A program made the translations under genes and the position numbers. The notes beneath the pieces are model-generated. The model was not told the origin of the DNA. It searched no databases and saw nothing but the letters and a program-made list of their open reading frames with translations. DNA of 64,000 nt, taken from Arthrobacter sp. ES3-54 (GTDB lineage Bacteria; Actinomycetota; Actinomycetes; Actinomycetales; Micrococcaceae). Position 1 is the stretch's first letter. The number at the start of each line of letters is the position of its first letter. Below are positions 8,656-17,303 of the stretch, one piece after another. The stretch spans positions 248,001-312,000 of the forward strand of contig NZ_JAQFIF010000004.1 of the NCBI RefSeq assembly GCF_029504395.1, read 5' to 3'.

Positions 8656-9465
8656 TTAGCTGGCCGGGATCACCAGGCCCTTGAACTTGGTCTGGATGAA
8701 ATCCTTCATGTCCTGCGAGGTCAGGATCTTGTACAGCTTCTGCACACGCGGGTCATTCTTCATCTCGGCCTTCACGGCCAGGACGTTGTAGTAGGCGCTG
8801 TCCTTGCCCTCGACCAGCAGCTGCTTGTCGGCGCTCAGGCCGGCCGGAAGGGCAAATGCCAGAGTCACGATTGCCGCGTCCTTGTCATTGAGGGCCTGCG
8901 GCAGGCTGGCGTTTTCGATCTCCGTGAACTGGAGGTTTTTCGGGTTGGCCTTGATGTCCTTGAGCGTGATCGGGTTTTCACTGACGTCGATCAGTCCCTT
9001 GGACGCCAGCAGCTTCAGGGCCCGGGCCTCGTTGGTGGGGTCGTTGGGGATGGCGACCGAGGCGCCGTCGGGAAGGGCCGCAAGGTTGGCCACGTCATTG
9101 GAGTACAGGGCCATGGGCGGCAGATACACCTTGCCCACGCTGACGAGGCTCTTGCCGGAAGCCTTGTTGTAGGTCTCCATGAAGGTGGTGTTCTGGAACA
9201 GGTTGGCGTCGATGTCGCCGTCGCTCACAGCCGCGTTGGGCGTGTTGTAGTCGCTGAACTCCTTGTACTCCACGGTGAGGCCCTGTTTGGGGGCGAGCTC
9301 CCGCTGGACTTGCTTGAGCATGTCCCCGGCGGGCACCGCGAGGGCACCGACCTTGATGGTCTCGGTTGCCCCGCTTTGGCTGGCGGAAGTCGCGCCGCAG
9401 GCGGACAGCGCGAGGATGGCGGCCGCGCCGGTGGCGGCGGCCTTCAGGATTTGTGCACGGAACAT
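8656..9465 (-). CDS. metQ: Methionine ABC transporter substrate-binding lipoprotein MetQ
   Basis: A 269-residue NlpA/MetQ-family receptor. The signal peptide ends in a lipobox (LALSACG), followed by the family's conserved early strand IKVGALAVPAGD and the YNTPNAAVSDGDIDANLFQN segment that lines the methionine pocket. It is the third gene of metN-metI-metQ, separated from metI by 81 bp. Delivers methionine (L or D) to the MetNI permease from the outer face of the membrane. Confidence 0.95.
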   Translation of the reverse strand: MFRAQILKAAATGAAAILALSACGATSASQSGATETIKVGALAVPAGDMLKQVQRELAPKQGLTVEYKEFSDYNTPNAAVSDGDIDANLFQNTTFMETYNKASGKSLVSVGKVYLPPMALYSNDVANLAALPDGASVAIPNDPTNEARALKLLASKGLIDVSENPITLKDIKANPKNLQFTEIENASLPQALNDKDAAIVTLAFALPAGLSADKQLLVEGKDSAYYNVLAVKAEMKNDPRVQKLYKILTSQDMKDFIQTKFKGLVIPAS

Positions 9466-9546
9466 TTGGGACTCTTTCGCAGAATGGGATGGGGTTTTGG
9501 GAGGAGGTTTTGCGGTTTTGGGTGGGGGTTGCGGTGCGGGCGGTGG
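9466..9546. other. G-rich metI-metQ intercistronic spacer
   Basis: On the + strand this 81-bp spacer has repeated G runs (GGGATGGGG, GGGAGGAGG, GGGTGGGGG) separated by T tracts, so the metN-I-Q transcript is C-rich here. The G runs could in principle form a G-quadruplex on the + strand. No terminator or separate promoter is evident. It may affect the metI to metQ expression ratio, which is only inference. Confidence 0.4.
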
Positions 9547-10248
9547 CTACCGGTGGGACAGGCGCCGTGCCGCGAAGTTGCCCAGGGACTGGAAGACCTG
9601 CACCAGCAGGACCAGAAGGATGACAACGCCGAACATGTATTCCGGGCTGTAACGCTGGTAGCCGTAACGGAATGCGACGTCCCCGAGGCCGCCGCCGCCC
9701 ACTGCGCCCACCATGGCCGAGTAGCCGATGAGTCCGACCACCGTGGTGGACAGCCCGAGCGCCAGGGCCGGGACTGCCTCGGCAACCATGACCTTGGTCA
9801 GGATGGTCCACCGGCTGGCGCCCAGCGACTGGGCGGCTTCGACGAGTCCCACTGGCACTTCGCGGATGCCTATCTCCACCAGCCGGGCGAAGAAGGGAAT
9901 GCCGGCGATGGTCAACGGGACAATCGCGGCGGTCGGTCCGATGAAGGATCCAACCAGCAGGCGGGTAAACGGGATGAGCAGGATCATGAGGATGATGAAA
10001 GGGACGGACCTGCCAATGTTCACCACGACGTCGAGCACGCGGTTGACAGTGAGCCCGAGCGCGCGACTGCCGAAGAGCTTCGCCAGCAGGCCACCGGATT
10101 CGGTGGTCACGAGCAGGACGCCGGCGGCCAGGCCGAAGAGAACCGTGAACAGCAGGCTCAGGCCCACGGTATAAAACGTCTCACCCGCGCCCTTGAGGAT
10201 CGTGTCCAGCAGGTCCGACCAAAAGTACGGGTCGTTACGGTCGATCAC
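9547..10248 (-). CDS. metI: Methionine ABC transporter permease MetI
   Basis: A 233-residue permease with about five to six membrane helices. The EAA loop that docks on the ATPase is visible: EAAQSLGASRWTILTKV near residues 144-160. Overlaps the metN stop by 4 bp, so it is translationally coupled to the ATPase. Works as a dimer with MetN for ATP-driven methionine import. Confidence 0.95.
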   Translation of the reverse strand: MIDRNDPYFWSDLLDTILKGAGETFYTVGLSLLFTVLFGLAAGVLLVTTESGGLLAKLFGSRALGLTVNRVLDVVVNIGRSVPFIILMILLIPFTRLLVGSFIGPTAAIVPLTIAGIPFFARLVEIGIREVPVGLVEAAQSLGASRWTILTKVMVAEAVPALALGLSTTVVGLIGYSAMVGAVGGGGLGDVAFRYGYQRYSPEYMFGVVILLVLLVQVFQSLGNFAARRLSHR

Positions 10249-11225
10249 TTGACTACCTCCACGAAGAGTCCCTGGGAACGGAGATCGGCCACGGCGGCGG
10301 CCACGGTCCGCTCATCACCGGGCAGCTCCAGCCGGGTGCGGCCTGTCTGGAGTCCTCGGACGGTTTCAACTGCGGCACCCAGGATCCCGACGTCGATGCC
10401 ATGTTTGCGCGCCAGCTGGGCGAGGACGGGCCGGTCGGTTTTGACTCCGCTAAAGGTGATGTCAACGATGGCGCTGGGCGTCTCCGGGATCTCTCCCATG
10501 GGGAACAGCGCCTGGCCCAACAAGGATTTTTCTGTCGTCAGCAACTGTTCCACGGGCCCCTGCTCAAGGATCCGTCCCCCGCTCATGACGGCGGCGGAGT
10601 CGCAAATCCGCTTCACGACATCCATTTCGTGCGTGATGAGCAGCACTGTCAGCCCAAGGTCCTTGCTCAGTTTCCGGATGAGATCAAGAATCTGCCGGGT
10701 GGTCTCCGGATCCAGTGCTGAGGTCGCCTCGTCGCTGACCAGTACTGAGGGGTTGGAGGCCAGCGCACGGGCAATGCCGACGCGCTGTTTCTGTCCGCCG
10801 GACAACTGTGCGGGGTAGGCGGAGGCCTTGCCGTGCAGGCCCACGAGTTCGAGGATCTCGAGAGCCCGGGTGCGCCTGGCTGCGCGCCCGGCGCCAGTGA
10901 TCTCCAACGACAGTTCCACATTCGCCTGCACTGTCCTGCTGCTGAGCAGGTTGAAGTGTTGGAAGATCATGCCAATGTTGTGACGTGCTTCTCGCAGGGC
11001 TGCGCCGGACAGTGTGGTCATCTCGCGGCCATCGACCTTGACGCTCCCAGAATCCGGAAGCTCCAGGGAATTGATGGTGCGGATCAGCGTGCTCTTACCG
11101 GCGCCGCTCTGGCCAACGACGCCGAAGATCTCGCCGCGGGCGACGGACAGCGTGACGTCGTCGAGGGCCCGGACCGCAGTCGGCCCGGAGCCGTAGCTCT
11201 TCGAGACCTGGCTGACGGAAATCAT
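10245..11225 (-). CDS. metN: Methionine ABC transporter ATP-binding protein MetN
   Basis: A 326-residue ATPase. Walker A GQSGAGKST (about residue 38), signature LSGGQKQRVGIARAL, Walker B VLVSDEATSALD and the switch His in LLITHEMD are all present. The last 80 residues form a NIL-type regulatory domain that senses intracellular methionine in the family. First gene of metN-metI-metQ. The leader holds a perfect palindrome and a strong hairpin (separate entries), suggesting transcriptional control. Confidence 0.95.
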   Translation of the reverse strand: MISVSQVSKSYGSGPTAVRALDDVTLSVARGEIFGVVGQSGAGKSTLIRTINSLELPDSGSVKVDGREMTTLSGAALREARHNIGMIFQHFNLLSSRTVQANVELSLEITGAGRAARRTRALEILELVGLHGKASAYPAQLSGGQKQRVGIARALASNPSVLVSDEATSALDPETTRQILDLIRKLSKDLGLTVLLITHEMDVVKRICDSAAVMSGGRILEQGPVEQLLTTEKSLLGQALFPMGEIPETPSAIVDITFSGVKTDRPVLAQLARKHGIDVGILGAAVETVRGLQTGRTRLELPGDERTVAAAVADLRSQGLFVEVVK

Positions 11226-11258
11226 GGATGTTGCTCCCTGTGGTGGCTGGAATCGTCA

Positions 11259-11272
11259 CGGAAGCGCTTCCG
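11259..11272. promoter_or_regulatory. 14-bp perfect palindrome in the metN leader
   Basis: CGGAAGCGCTTCCG lies 34-47 bases upstream of the metN ATG. The shape GGAAGCGCTTCC is typical of LacI-family or similar dimeric-repressor operators, but the cognate regulator is not in this window. It could also form a short RNA hairpin. Assignment as an operator is inference from symmetry and position. Confidence 0.45.
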
Positions 11273-11278
11273 CAAAAT

Positions 11279-11303
11279 TGGGTGCGGACAACGTCCGCAC
11301 CCA
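11279..11303 (-). terminator. Hairpin upstream of metN (terminator or attenuator)
   Basis: An 11-bp perfect stem (TGGGTGCGGAC against GTCCGCACCCA) with a 3-base loop. Read on the minus strand it is followed by ATTTTG, a short U-tract. It sits 216 bp beyond the stop of the nickel/cobalt permease gene and 54 bases before metN, so it could end the upstream transcript or act as an attenuator in the metN leader. I could not fold a known SAM riboswitch around it. Confidence 0.55.
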
Positions 11304-11518
11304 TGCCTTAAATTCTGCCAATAAGGCGCTGGCGGCACAAAATCCGAATTTCCGCTCTTGAAAAGGGCTCCTGCGCCAAGATAATTCATCCGAACCGCGA
11401 AGATCAGCTCGGAAGCAGCCCGTGCGTCCGGAAGTGCCGGAGAACCGGGAACTCCACCGGCATCCATCGCATACTGAGAGACTCATCACATTGCTGGCCA
11501 CTCTGCACCGCGGGGGCC

Positions 11519-12628
11519 TCAACTGGCGCCGGATTGGCTCCAGCGCTGCTCGATCCGGCCAAATTTCCAGACGGCGAGCGCGATCAGCCAGATGACCACG
11601 AAGAGTCCGACAATGATGTACCCGACGTTTTCCAGCTCCAGCGAGCCGATGGTGGCCGCCGGCCCTGATGCGATTCCCAGCTTGTCTGCCACGAGCCCGA
11701 GCAGCACGATGACGCCCACCACCAGGGCCACCACCACCGAGAGCACCGTGACTGTGAGGTTGTAGAACACCTTGCGGACCGGCTTGAGGAATGCCCACCC
11801 GTACGCCCTGGACATGAACACGCCGTCGGCGGTGTCGAAGATGCTCATTCCGGCGGCGAACAGCACGGGTAGGACCAGGATGGCGTACCAGGGCAAGGAG
11901 AAGGCCGCGGAACCCGCTGCGAGTAGGAGCAGGGCAATCTGGGACGCGGTGTCGAAGCCCAGGCCCATCAGCAGGCCGACCGGATAGACGTGCCATGGCT
12001 TGGCGATCCGGCGGATTGTTCCACCAAGCAGTCGAGCCAGGAAGCCCCGGTTGTTGAGCTGCTGCTCAAGCTCGGCCTCGTTCAGTTCGCCGGTGCGCAT
12101 CCCGCGGAAGACCCGGACGATGCCAATCACCGAGACAAGGTTCACCAGCCCGATCAGGATCAGGAATGTCCCAGCGACGGCGCTTCCCACCAGCCCTAGT
12201 GTCTGTATGAGAGCCGAGTCCTCGTTTTGCACGCTGCCGGCCATCGATCTCACGCCGAGGGCCAGGAGCAGCGCCGCGCCGAACACGACGGTCGAGTGGC
12301 CCAGCGAGAACCAGAAGCCCACCCCCAGCGCGGCCTGTCCCTCGCCGACCAGCTTGCGGGTGGTGTTGTCGATGACGGCGATGTGGTCGGCGTCGAACGC
12401 GTGCCGCACTCCCAACAGAAAGGCGGTAACGCCCAGCCCCACCCCGTACACGCCGGAGCGGCCCAAGGCGAAGTTCTGCGGAGCCACGGCCAGCGTCAGC
12501 ACACTCCAGCCGACCAGATTGAGCAGGATGACGAAGCCGGTGATGCCCGCGAGATGGAACTTGTCCCGGCGTTCCCAGCGACTGCTTGTCGGTCGCTCCG
12601 GCTGCGCTACAGGCAACAAGTTGCTCAT
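11519..12628 (-). CDS. Nickel/cobalt permease (NiCoT family, HoxN/NixA-like)
   Basis: A 369-residue membrane protein with about eight helices. The NiCoT signature motifs are clear: RHAFDADHI in helix II, FSLGHSTVV, LGFDTASQ and GMSIFDTADG. The His/Asp residues in the first motif bind Ni(II) or Co(II). Imports these metals across the cytoplasmic membrane using the membrane potential. Stands alone on the minus strand; no metalloenzyme gene is adjacent. The 214-bp leader shows no convincing cobalamin riboswitch. Which metal is preferred cannot be decided. Confidence 0.93.
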   Translation of the reverse strand: MSNLLPVAQPERPTSSRWERRDKFHLAGITGFVILLNLVGWSVLTLAVAPQNFALGRSGVYGVGLGVTAFLLGVRHAFDADHIAVIDNTTRKLVGEGQAALGVGFWFSLGHSTVVFGAALLLALGVRSMAGSVQNEDSALIQTLGLVGSAVAGTFLILIGLVNLVSVIGIVRVFRGMRTGELNEAELEQQLNNRGFLARLLGGTIRRIAKPWHVYPVGLLMGLGFDTASQIALLLLAAGSAAFSLPWYAILVLPVLFAAGMSIFDTADGVFMSRAYGWAFLKPVRKVFYNLTVTVLSVVVALVVGVIVLLGLVADKLGIASGPAATIGSLELENVGYIIVGLFVVIWLIALAVWKFGRIEQRWSQSGAS

Positions 12629-12782
12629 AGTTCGTAAGGGTAGGCGCGGGGGTGGCCGCTGCCAAGGCCTCGCGGACTGTGCCCGGCCGGGTTGCCGCAG
12701 GCTTTACCTTCGCGTGCGCCGGAGAGACGGAGATGCTCGGCCCTATCCGCGGCTGCGGCCGCCATGCAAGCATGGGGCTCAC

Positions 12783-12834
12783 CGATCATGCACAGCACTC
12801 GATGATGAACAGCACTTCGATCATGAACAGCGAG
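12783..12834 (+). repeat. Three imperfect 17-nt tandem repeats in front of the DinB gene
   Basis: Copies begin at 12783, 12800 and 12818 and share the pattern CGATNATGNACAGC. The last copy runs into the GAGGGG ribosome site of the gene starting at 12843. They may be a slippage-made expansion or binding sites for a regulator of the downstream gene; nothing decides between these. Confidence 0.6.
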
Positions 12835-12842
12835 GGGACTCG

Positions 12843-13358
12843 ATGAAATCCAATGAACTGCTGCTGGACGCCTTCGGCAGGATCCATGAGACGGTGGCCG
12901 ACGCCGTGGCAGGGATCGACGATGCCACTTTGCTCCGACGGCCCGCAGGCACCGGGAACTCGATGGCCTGGCTCATCTGGCACCTCGGCCGGGTCGAGGA
13001 CGCGCAGCTGGCTTCGGCCGCTGGCCTTGACCAGGTCTGGACCTCGCAGGGGTTTGCCGCCCGCTTCGACCTGCCCCTTTCCAAGCGGGACACCGGCTAC
13101 GGCCATACGAGCGGACAGGTCGACGCGGTGCAGGCACCGCCGGAGCTGTTGCTCGAGTACTACGACGCTGTTCACCGGCAGACAGTGGAATTCCTGAAGA
13201 CGCTCGGCGACGACGACTTCGACCGCATCGTCGATACCCGCTGGAACCCGCCCGTCACGCTCGGGGTACGGCTGGTCAGCACGATTGCCGATTGCCTCCA
13301 GCACGTGGGGCAGGCGGCCTACGCGAGGGGCCTGAACCCCGCACACGGGCACGGTTAG
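12843..13358 (+). CDS. DinB-family (mycothiol S-transferase-like) protein
   Basis: A 171-residue four-helix DinB/DUF664-type protein. Metal-ligand histidines typical of the fold are visible in LIWHLGRVED (about residue 45) and in CLQHVGQAAYARG near the C-terminus. The start follows GAGGGGACTCG. In actinobacteria such proteins use mycothiol or another thiol as cofactor; the substrate is unknown. 13 bp separate it from the aminotransferase gene downstream, so the two probably form an operon. Confidence 0.85.
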   Translation: MKSNELLLDAFGRIHETVADAVAGIDDATLLRRPAGTGNSMAWLIWHLGRVEDAQLASAAGLDQVWTSQGFAARFDLPLSKRDTGYGHTSGQVDAVQAPPELLLEYYDAVHRQTVEFLKTLGDDDFDRIVDTRWNPPVTLGVRLVSTIADCLQHVGQAAYARGLNPAHGHG

Positions 13359-13371
13359 GACGGTCCCTGCC

Positions 13372-14490
13372 ATGGACGCCGCCGACATCCGCCAGCTCTT
13401 CCCCGGGCTCAAGGACACGATCTATCTCAACACCGCGACCATGAATGTCGGCTCCGCCCCCGCCCGGGAGGCCTACGAACTGGCGGTCGAGCGCTGGTCT
13501 GCCGGCCGGTTCGACTGGTTGGAAGCCGAACGGGCAGGGGAGGACGCCCGTGCCATGTTCGCGGAGATCGTCGGCGCCACGGCCGGGGAGATCGCAATCG
13601 TTCCGGCTGTGAGCTCAGCCGCCGGGATCGTGGCCGCCAACCTGCCGCCCGCGAAGCACGGCGAGAACGTGGTGGTCGCCGAGAACGAATTCGTCTCGAA
13701 CTACTATCCCTGGCTCCTGCTGCGGGAGCGCGGCCACGAGGTCCGCACCGTGGCACCGGGCGGCGACGGCGTGACGGCCGAGGCGTTTGGGCAGGCGGCC
13801 GACGGCGGCACGCGCCTGATCGCGGTAAGCGCCGTTCATTCGGCCAACGGTTACCGGGCCGACCTGGCCGCGCTCAGCCGGGTCGCTGCCCGCTCCGGCG
13901 CATGGTTTTTCGTCGACGCCTGCCAGGCGGCGGGCGCGGTGCCGCTGGACGTCGTGCGAGACGGCGTGGATTTCCTGGCCGCAGCCAGCCACAAGTTCCT
14001 GCTCGGCTCCCGGGGCATGGGCTACCTCTATGTCCGCAGCGGGCTGCTGGACCGCCTCCAGCCCATCGGCCCGGGCTGGAAGGCCGCCCGCAACCCGGCC
14101 GAGAGCTTCTACGGACCGGCCATGGACCTCTCACCCACGGCATCGAAGCTCGATGCCTCGTTGGCGTGGTTTCCCGCCCTGGCCGAGCAGGCGGCCCTCG
14201 GCATCTTCCGCCGGTTCGGCGTCAACGCCTTGCTCGAACGCAACGCCCGGCTCGCGCTTCGCCTGCAGGACGCCCTGGCGGCGGAGGGCTCCGACTTCCG
14301 GCCCTTCACCGAGCAGCACCGCTCGACCATGGTCTCCGTTGCCGTGAGAGACACCGAGGCGGTCGTGGCGCGGTTCCGCCAGGCCAACGTGGTGGCGTCG
14401 GTCCGGGAGGGCAGGATCCGGCTGGCCGTACATTTCTACAACGTGGAAGAAGAGCTCGACCGCGTGGCCGAGTTGATCGGACGCGGCTGA
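13372..14490 (+). CDS. Class V aminotransferase (cysteine desulfurase / isopenicillin N epimerase-like)
   Basis: A 372-residue PLP fold-type I enzyme. The PLP lysine is in AASHKFLLGSRGMG (about residue 206), preceded by the conserved Asp-containing FFVDACQAAGA strand that supports the pyridine ring. The N-terminus LNTATMNVGSAP is of the class V type. No conserved catalytic Cys loop as in IscS/SufS is apparent, so a desulfurase role is doubtful; epimerase, lyase or transaminase activity are alternatives. Likely co-transcribed with the DinB gene. Confidence 0.88.
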   Translation: MDAADIRQLFPGLKDTIYLNTATMNVGSAPAREAYELAVERWSAGRFDWLEAERAGEDARAMFAEIVGATAGEIAIVPAVSSAAGIVAANLPPAKHGENVVVAENEFVSNYYPWLLLRERGHEVRTVAPGGDGVTAEAFGQAADGGTRLIAVSAVHSANGYRADLAALSRVAARSGAWFFVDACQAAGAVPLDVVRDGVDFLAAASHKFLLGSRGMGYLYVRSGLLDRLQPIGPGWKAARNPAESFYGPAMDLSPTASKLDASLAWFPALAEQAALGIFRRFGVNALLERNARLALRLQDALAAEGSDFRPFTEQHRSTMVSVAVRDTEAVVARFRQANVVASVREGRIRLAVHFYNVEEELDRVAELIGRG

Positions 14491-14541
14491 ACGGAGCCGG
14501 ACATGCCTCTCATGGCGCTGGGTCGGTGAGGCGCGCCTGTC

Positions 14542-15567
14542 CTACTTCTTGTCGCTGCTGTAGGTGAGGCCGATCTGGCGCCTGACTTCGTCCAAGGCCT
14601 CCATGACCTGAACGCTCTGCCGGGGCGGCAGGATGTCGTTGGCAGTGGCGCGCGCCGCAATGAGCCGCTCCATTTCCCGCGCCTGGTATTGCATTCCGCG
14701 GCCGGTGACGGGCTCTTCGAAGCGCTCGGCGAGGTTGCCGTCGGCGTCGTACCGGGTGAAGGCCGTGTGCTCGTACCAGACTGACGGGATCTCGATTCGG
14801 CCTTCGGTGCCGATGATCGAGGCCTGGTTCGGACCCGCTGTGTCCAGGGCGCAGTGCAGCACGGCCTGCTGCCCGTCCCCATACTCGAAAATCATGGCGG
14901 TCTGCCGGTCAACACCGGTTTCAGTCATGCTGGCTGCTGCCCGGATGCTGGCCGGGGCTCCGAAGACGTCGAAGGCGAAGGACACGGGGTAAATGCCCAG
15001 GTCCAGGAGCGCCCCGCCGCCCAGTGCAGGGTCGTTGAGGCGGTGCGTCGGATCCTTGGGCAGATTTTGGTTGTGGTCCGCAATTACTGTCCGGATGTCG
15101 CCCAGCGCGCCGGATCGAATCAGTTCACGGATACGGACCATGTGCGGAAGATAGCGGGTCCACATGGCCTCAAGCGCGATCAGTCCCTTCGACTCGGCGA
15201 GCTCCAAAATCTCCCGGGCCTGCCAGGCGTTCATGGCGAAGGGCTTTTCAATCAGCACGTGTTTGCCGGCGCCCAGGGCCAACAGCGCATTTTCGTGGTG
15301 GAACGGGTGCGGTGTCGAAATGTAGACAATATCGACGTCCGGGTCGGCCACGAGGTCCTCGTAGCTTCCATGGGAAGAGGGGATCTGAAACCGGGCCGCG
15401 AACTCCCTAGCCGACGCCAGGTTTCGGGAGCCCACGGCCTGGACCAATGAGCCGTTGCCAATCAGGTCCGGCGTTTGCAGCCCGGCGATGAACCCTGTGC
15501 CGAGGATGCCCCACCTCGGAACGGGCTGGGCGAGATCTGCGGTATCGGGGGTGGCGTGGGCTGACAT
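14542..15567 (-). CDS. Gfo/Idh/MocA-family oxidoreductase
   Basis: A 341-residue NAD(P)-dependent dehydrogenase. The Rossmann glycine motif GILGTGFIAG is at about residues 20-29, and the family EKPFAMN motif with the catalytic Lys is near residue 112. The C-terminal alpha/beta domain follows. Likely acts on a sugar, inositol or trans-dihydrodiol; the substrate is not predictable. Convergent with the aminotransferase gene and stands alone. Confidence 0.92.
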   Translation of the reverse strand: MSAHATPDTADLAQPVPRWGILGTGFIAGLQTPDLIGNGSLVQAVGSRNLASAREFAARFQIPSSHGSYEDLVADPDVDIVYISTPHPFHHENALLALGAGKHVLIEKPFAMNAWQAREILELAESKGLIALEAMWTRYLPHMVRIRELIRSGALGDIRTVIADHNQNLPKDPTHRLNDPALGGGALLDLGIYPVSFAFDVFGAPASIRAAASMTETGVDRQTAMIFEYGDGQQAVLHCALDTAGPNQASIIGTEGRIEIPSVWYEHTAFTRYDADGNLAERFEEPVTGRGMQYQAREMERLIAARATANDILPPRQSVQVMEALDEVRRQIGLTYSSDKK

Positions 15568-15671
15568 GCGGTGGGTTCCCTTCGGGCTGTGGTCACGAAA
15601 GCGTCGGGCGCCTCTAGTTGCGTCGGCAGCTTCCCAGGACGTGTTCGTATCCTAAGCCCGAAATCCGTGGC

Positions 15672-16367
15672 TCACGGTGTGAGCGGGCCCAGAAGCACGC
15701 GCAGGGCAGCATCGGCATCACCTTCAATGAGGGCGACATCTTCCAGGTCGGTTCGGCCCCACAGGCCCAGGTACATGGCGGGCATTGGGGCGGAGATCGA
15801 TGCCACGGCCGGACCCGGGCCCAGTGTCCAGCCGGCGGCCCCGGGCACCTGGAAGGTCACGGCCTTGGCCGGGTGCCGCATCCGGCCCAGTCGCAGCTGG
15901 CGCGGCGCGAACATGGCCAGGACCTCGTCGACGCCGTCGAGCATGAAGTCGTCCCCCATAACGGGGATCTCCAGGCCAAGCGCCTGGCAGGCGTCGATGA
16001 AGTGGATGGAGTGTTCGTGGGCCTGGCGCCGAAGCCAGAATCCGGCCGTGTGCGGCGGCGGGCCGAAATCCCAACACGGGTTCTCGGGGTCAAGTGCCGT
16101 CATGGTCTCGAGGAAGGGTTCCGTGCCCTCGAGGAACCAGACCGCGGCGCCCTCGGCCGGCGGTGCCGGTTCTTTGACGAAGGCGCCCCCGCGAACCACG
16201 GCGGCGGCCCAGCGCTCGATTGATCCGAGATGCCCTAATAGTTGCTCGAGCGTCCAGCCAGGGCATGCCGGAACGGTGAGGGCAAGCCGGTCCTCCGGCT
16301 GCCGGGCGAGCGTGCCGAGATGGTCCAGAAAGCCGGCCAGCTCGGCCAGGTATCGATCGGGCGACAT
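15672..16367 (-). CDS. Maleylpyruvate isomerase family, mycothiol-dependent (MDMPI)
   Basis: A 231-residue protein with an MDMPI N-terminal DinB-like domain (VPACPGWTLEQLLGHLGSIERWAA, residues 33-55) and a C-terminal domain ending in MYLGLWGRTDLED. Metal-ligand histidines fit HLGSIERW and QAHEHSIHFIDA. Members bind mycothiol, which supports an actinobacterial origin. Substrate uncertain, since few paralogues are true maleylpyruvate isomerases. Confidence 0.9.
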   Translation of the reverse strand: MSPDRYLAELAGFLDHLGTLARQPEDRLALTVPACPGWTLEQLLGHLGSIERWAAAVVRGGAFVKEPAPPAEGAAVWFLEGTEPFLETMTALDPENPCWDFGPPPHTAGFWLRRQAHEHSIHFIDACQALGLEIPVMGDDFMLDGVDEVLAMFAPRQLRLGRMRHPAKAVTFQVPGAAGWTLGPGPAVASISAPMPAMYLGLWGRTDLEDVALIEGDADAALRVLLGPLTP

Positions 16368-16481
16368 GCGTTGAGCCTAGCGCGACGAAGCAAAGATTCC
16401 GGCGCGCCGCGACCGCCTCCTTGCGGGCCGGGCTTGTGCGCCTAAACTGCCTCGCATGCGTCCCACCCGAGCGTCGCGGCA

Positions 16482-17303
16482 ATGAGCGGATATCCGGCGT
16501 CGGCGCCGCTGACTGAGCGGTTTGCGGCCCAGTCCGTGATCGAGGAGCTGCTGGCAGTCCAGGGGCTCGTTCCGCCGCGTTCGCTGCTCCGGCGGGTGTT
16601 CGGTGCCAGTCCGTTGAGCGACGCCAGCTGGCCCTGGTACCGGGGTGCGCTGGGCGAGATCGCCGTGGGCAGGGTTCTGGCAAGGCTCGGGCCCGAATGG
16701 CTGGTGCTGCATGCCGTCCCCGTGGGCTCGGGCTGGGCGGACATCGATCATGTGTTGGTCGGTCCCGCCGGCGTCTTCACCCTCAACACAAAGAACCATG
16801 CGGGCCAAAATATCTGGGTAGCAGGGCAAACCCTGATGGTCTCAGGAAAGAAACTCCGCCACCTCTACAACTCCGCGCACGAGGGCGCCCGGGCCTCGAA
16901 ACTGCTCAGCACTGCAGTGGGCGCCGCCGTCGACGTCACAGCGGTCGTGGTGATCGTGGAACCCAAGCGGCTGACCATCAAGGAGAAGCCGCGCGAGGTG
17001 ATTGTGCTGAGCGACCGGCAGCTCCTGGGTTTTCTGCAACGGCGCATAGCTGTGCTGGACGCGGAACAGGTCCAACGCGTCGCTGCCGCTGCCGTGAATG
17101 CCCGGACCTGGCACACGAAGCCCGCCTTGTCAGGCAAACCGGATGAACTCAAGACGAACTTCGCTGCCCTCCGGCGGTTGGTTGATCAGGCACGACGGCG
17201 CCGGGTTGCGTGGGTGCTTGGTGTTCCTGCCGCGGGCTTTTTGCTGTTGGCCACGGCAAGTCCGCTGAGTGCGGCAATCCTGCCCGCATTGATGAACCGG
17301 TAG
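16482..17303 (+). CDS. NERD-domain (nuclease-related) membrane protein
   Basis: A 273-residue protein. The NERD domain (about residues 55-150) shows ALGEIAVGRVLARLG, then WADIDHVLVGPAGVFTLNTKNHAGQ, including the Asp and Lys expected of the restriction-endonuclease-like fold. Residues 240-270 are a hydrophobic hairpin (VAWVLGVPAAGFLLLAT) that should anchor it in the membrane. Family members are thought to process DNA, but the role is unknown. Stands alone. Confidence 0.88.
   Translation: MSGYPASAPLTERFAAQSVIEELLAVQGLVPPRSLLRRVFGASPLSDASWPWYRGALGEIAVGRVLARLGPEWLVLHAVPVGSGWADIDHVLVGPAGVFTLNTKNHAGQNIWVAGQTLMVSGKKLRHLYNSAHEGARASKLLSTAVGAAVDVTAVVVIVEPKRLTIKEKPREVIVLSDRQLLGFLQRRIAVLDAEQVQRVAAAAVNARTWHTKPALSGKPDELKTNFAALRRLVDQARRRRVAWVLGVPAAGFLLLATASPLSAAILPALMNR

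Noticed and set aside
8629..10818. A 729-codon open frame on the + strand
   Set aside because: Antisense to metQ, metI and part of metN; low-complexity Gly/His/Gln composition.
11304..11518. SAM riboswitch in the metN leader
   Set aside because: Hints such as GATGAGT and GGTGGAG occur, but the paired core blocks and GGCAACC are not present in order; kept only as an open question in the findings.
12629..12782. Possible cobalamin riboswitch before the nickel/cobalt permease
   Set aside because: A stretch GCCTGCGGCAACCCGG looked suggestive, but the B12-box core and its order are absent.
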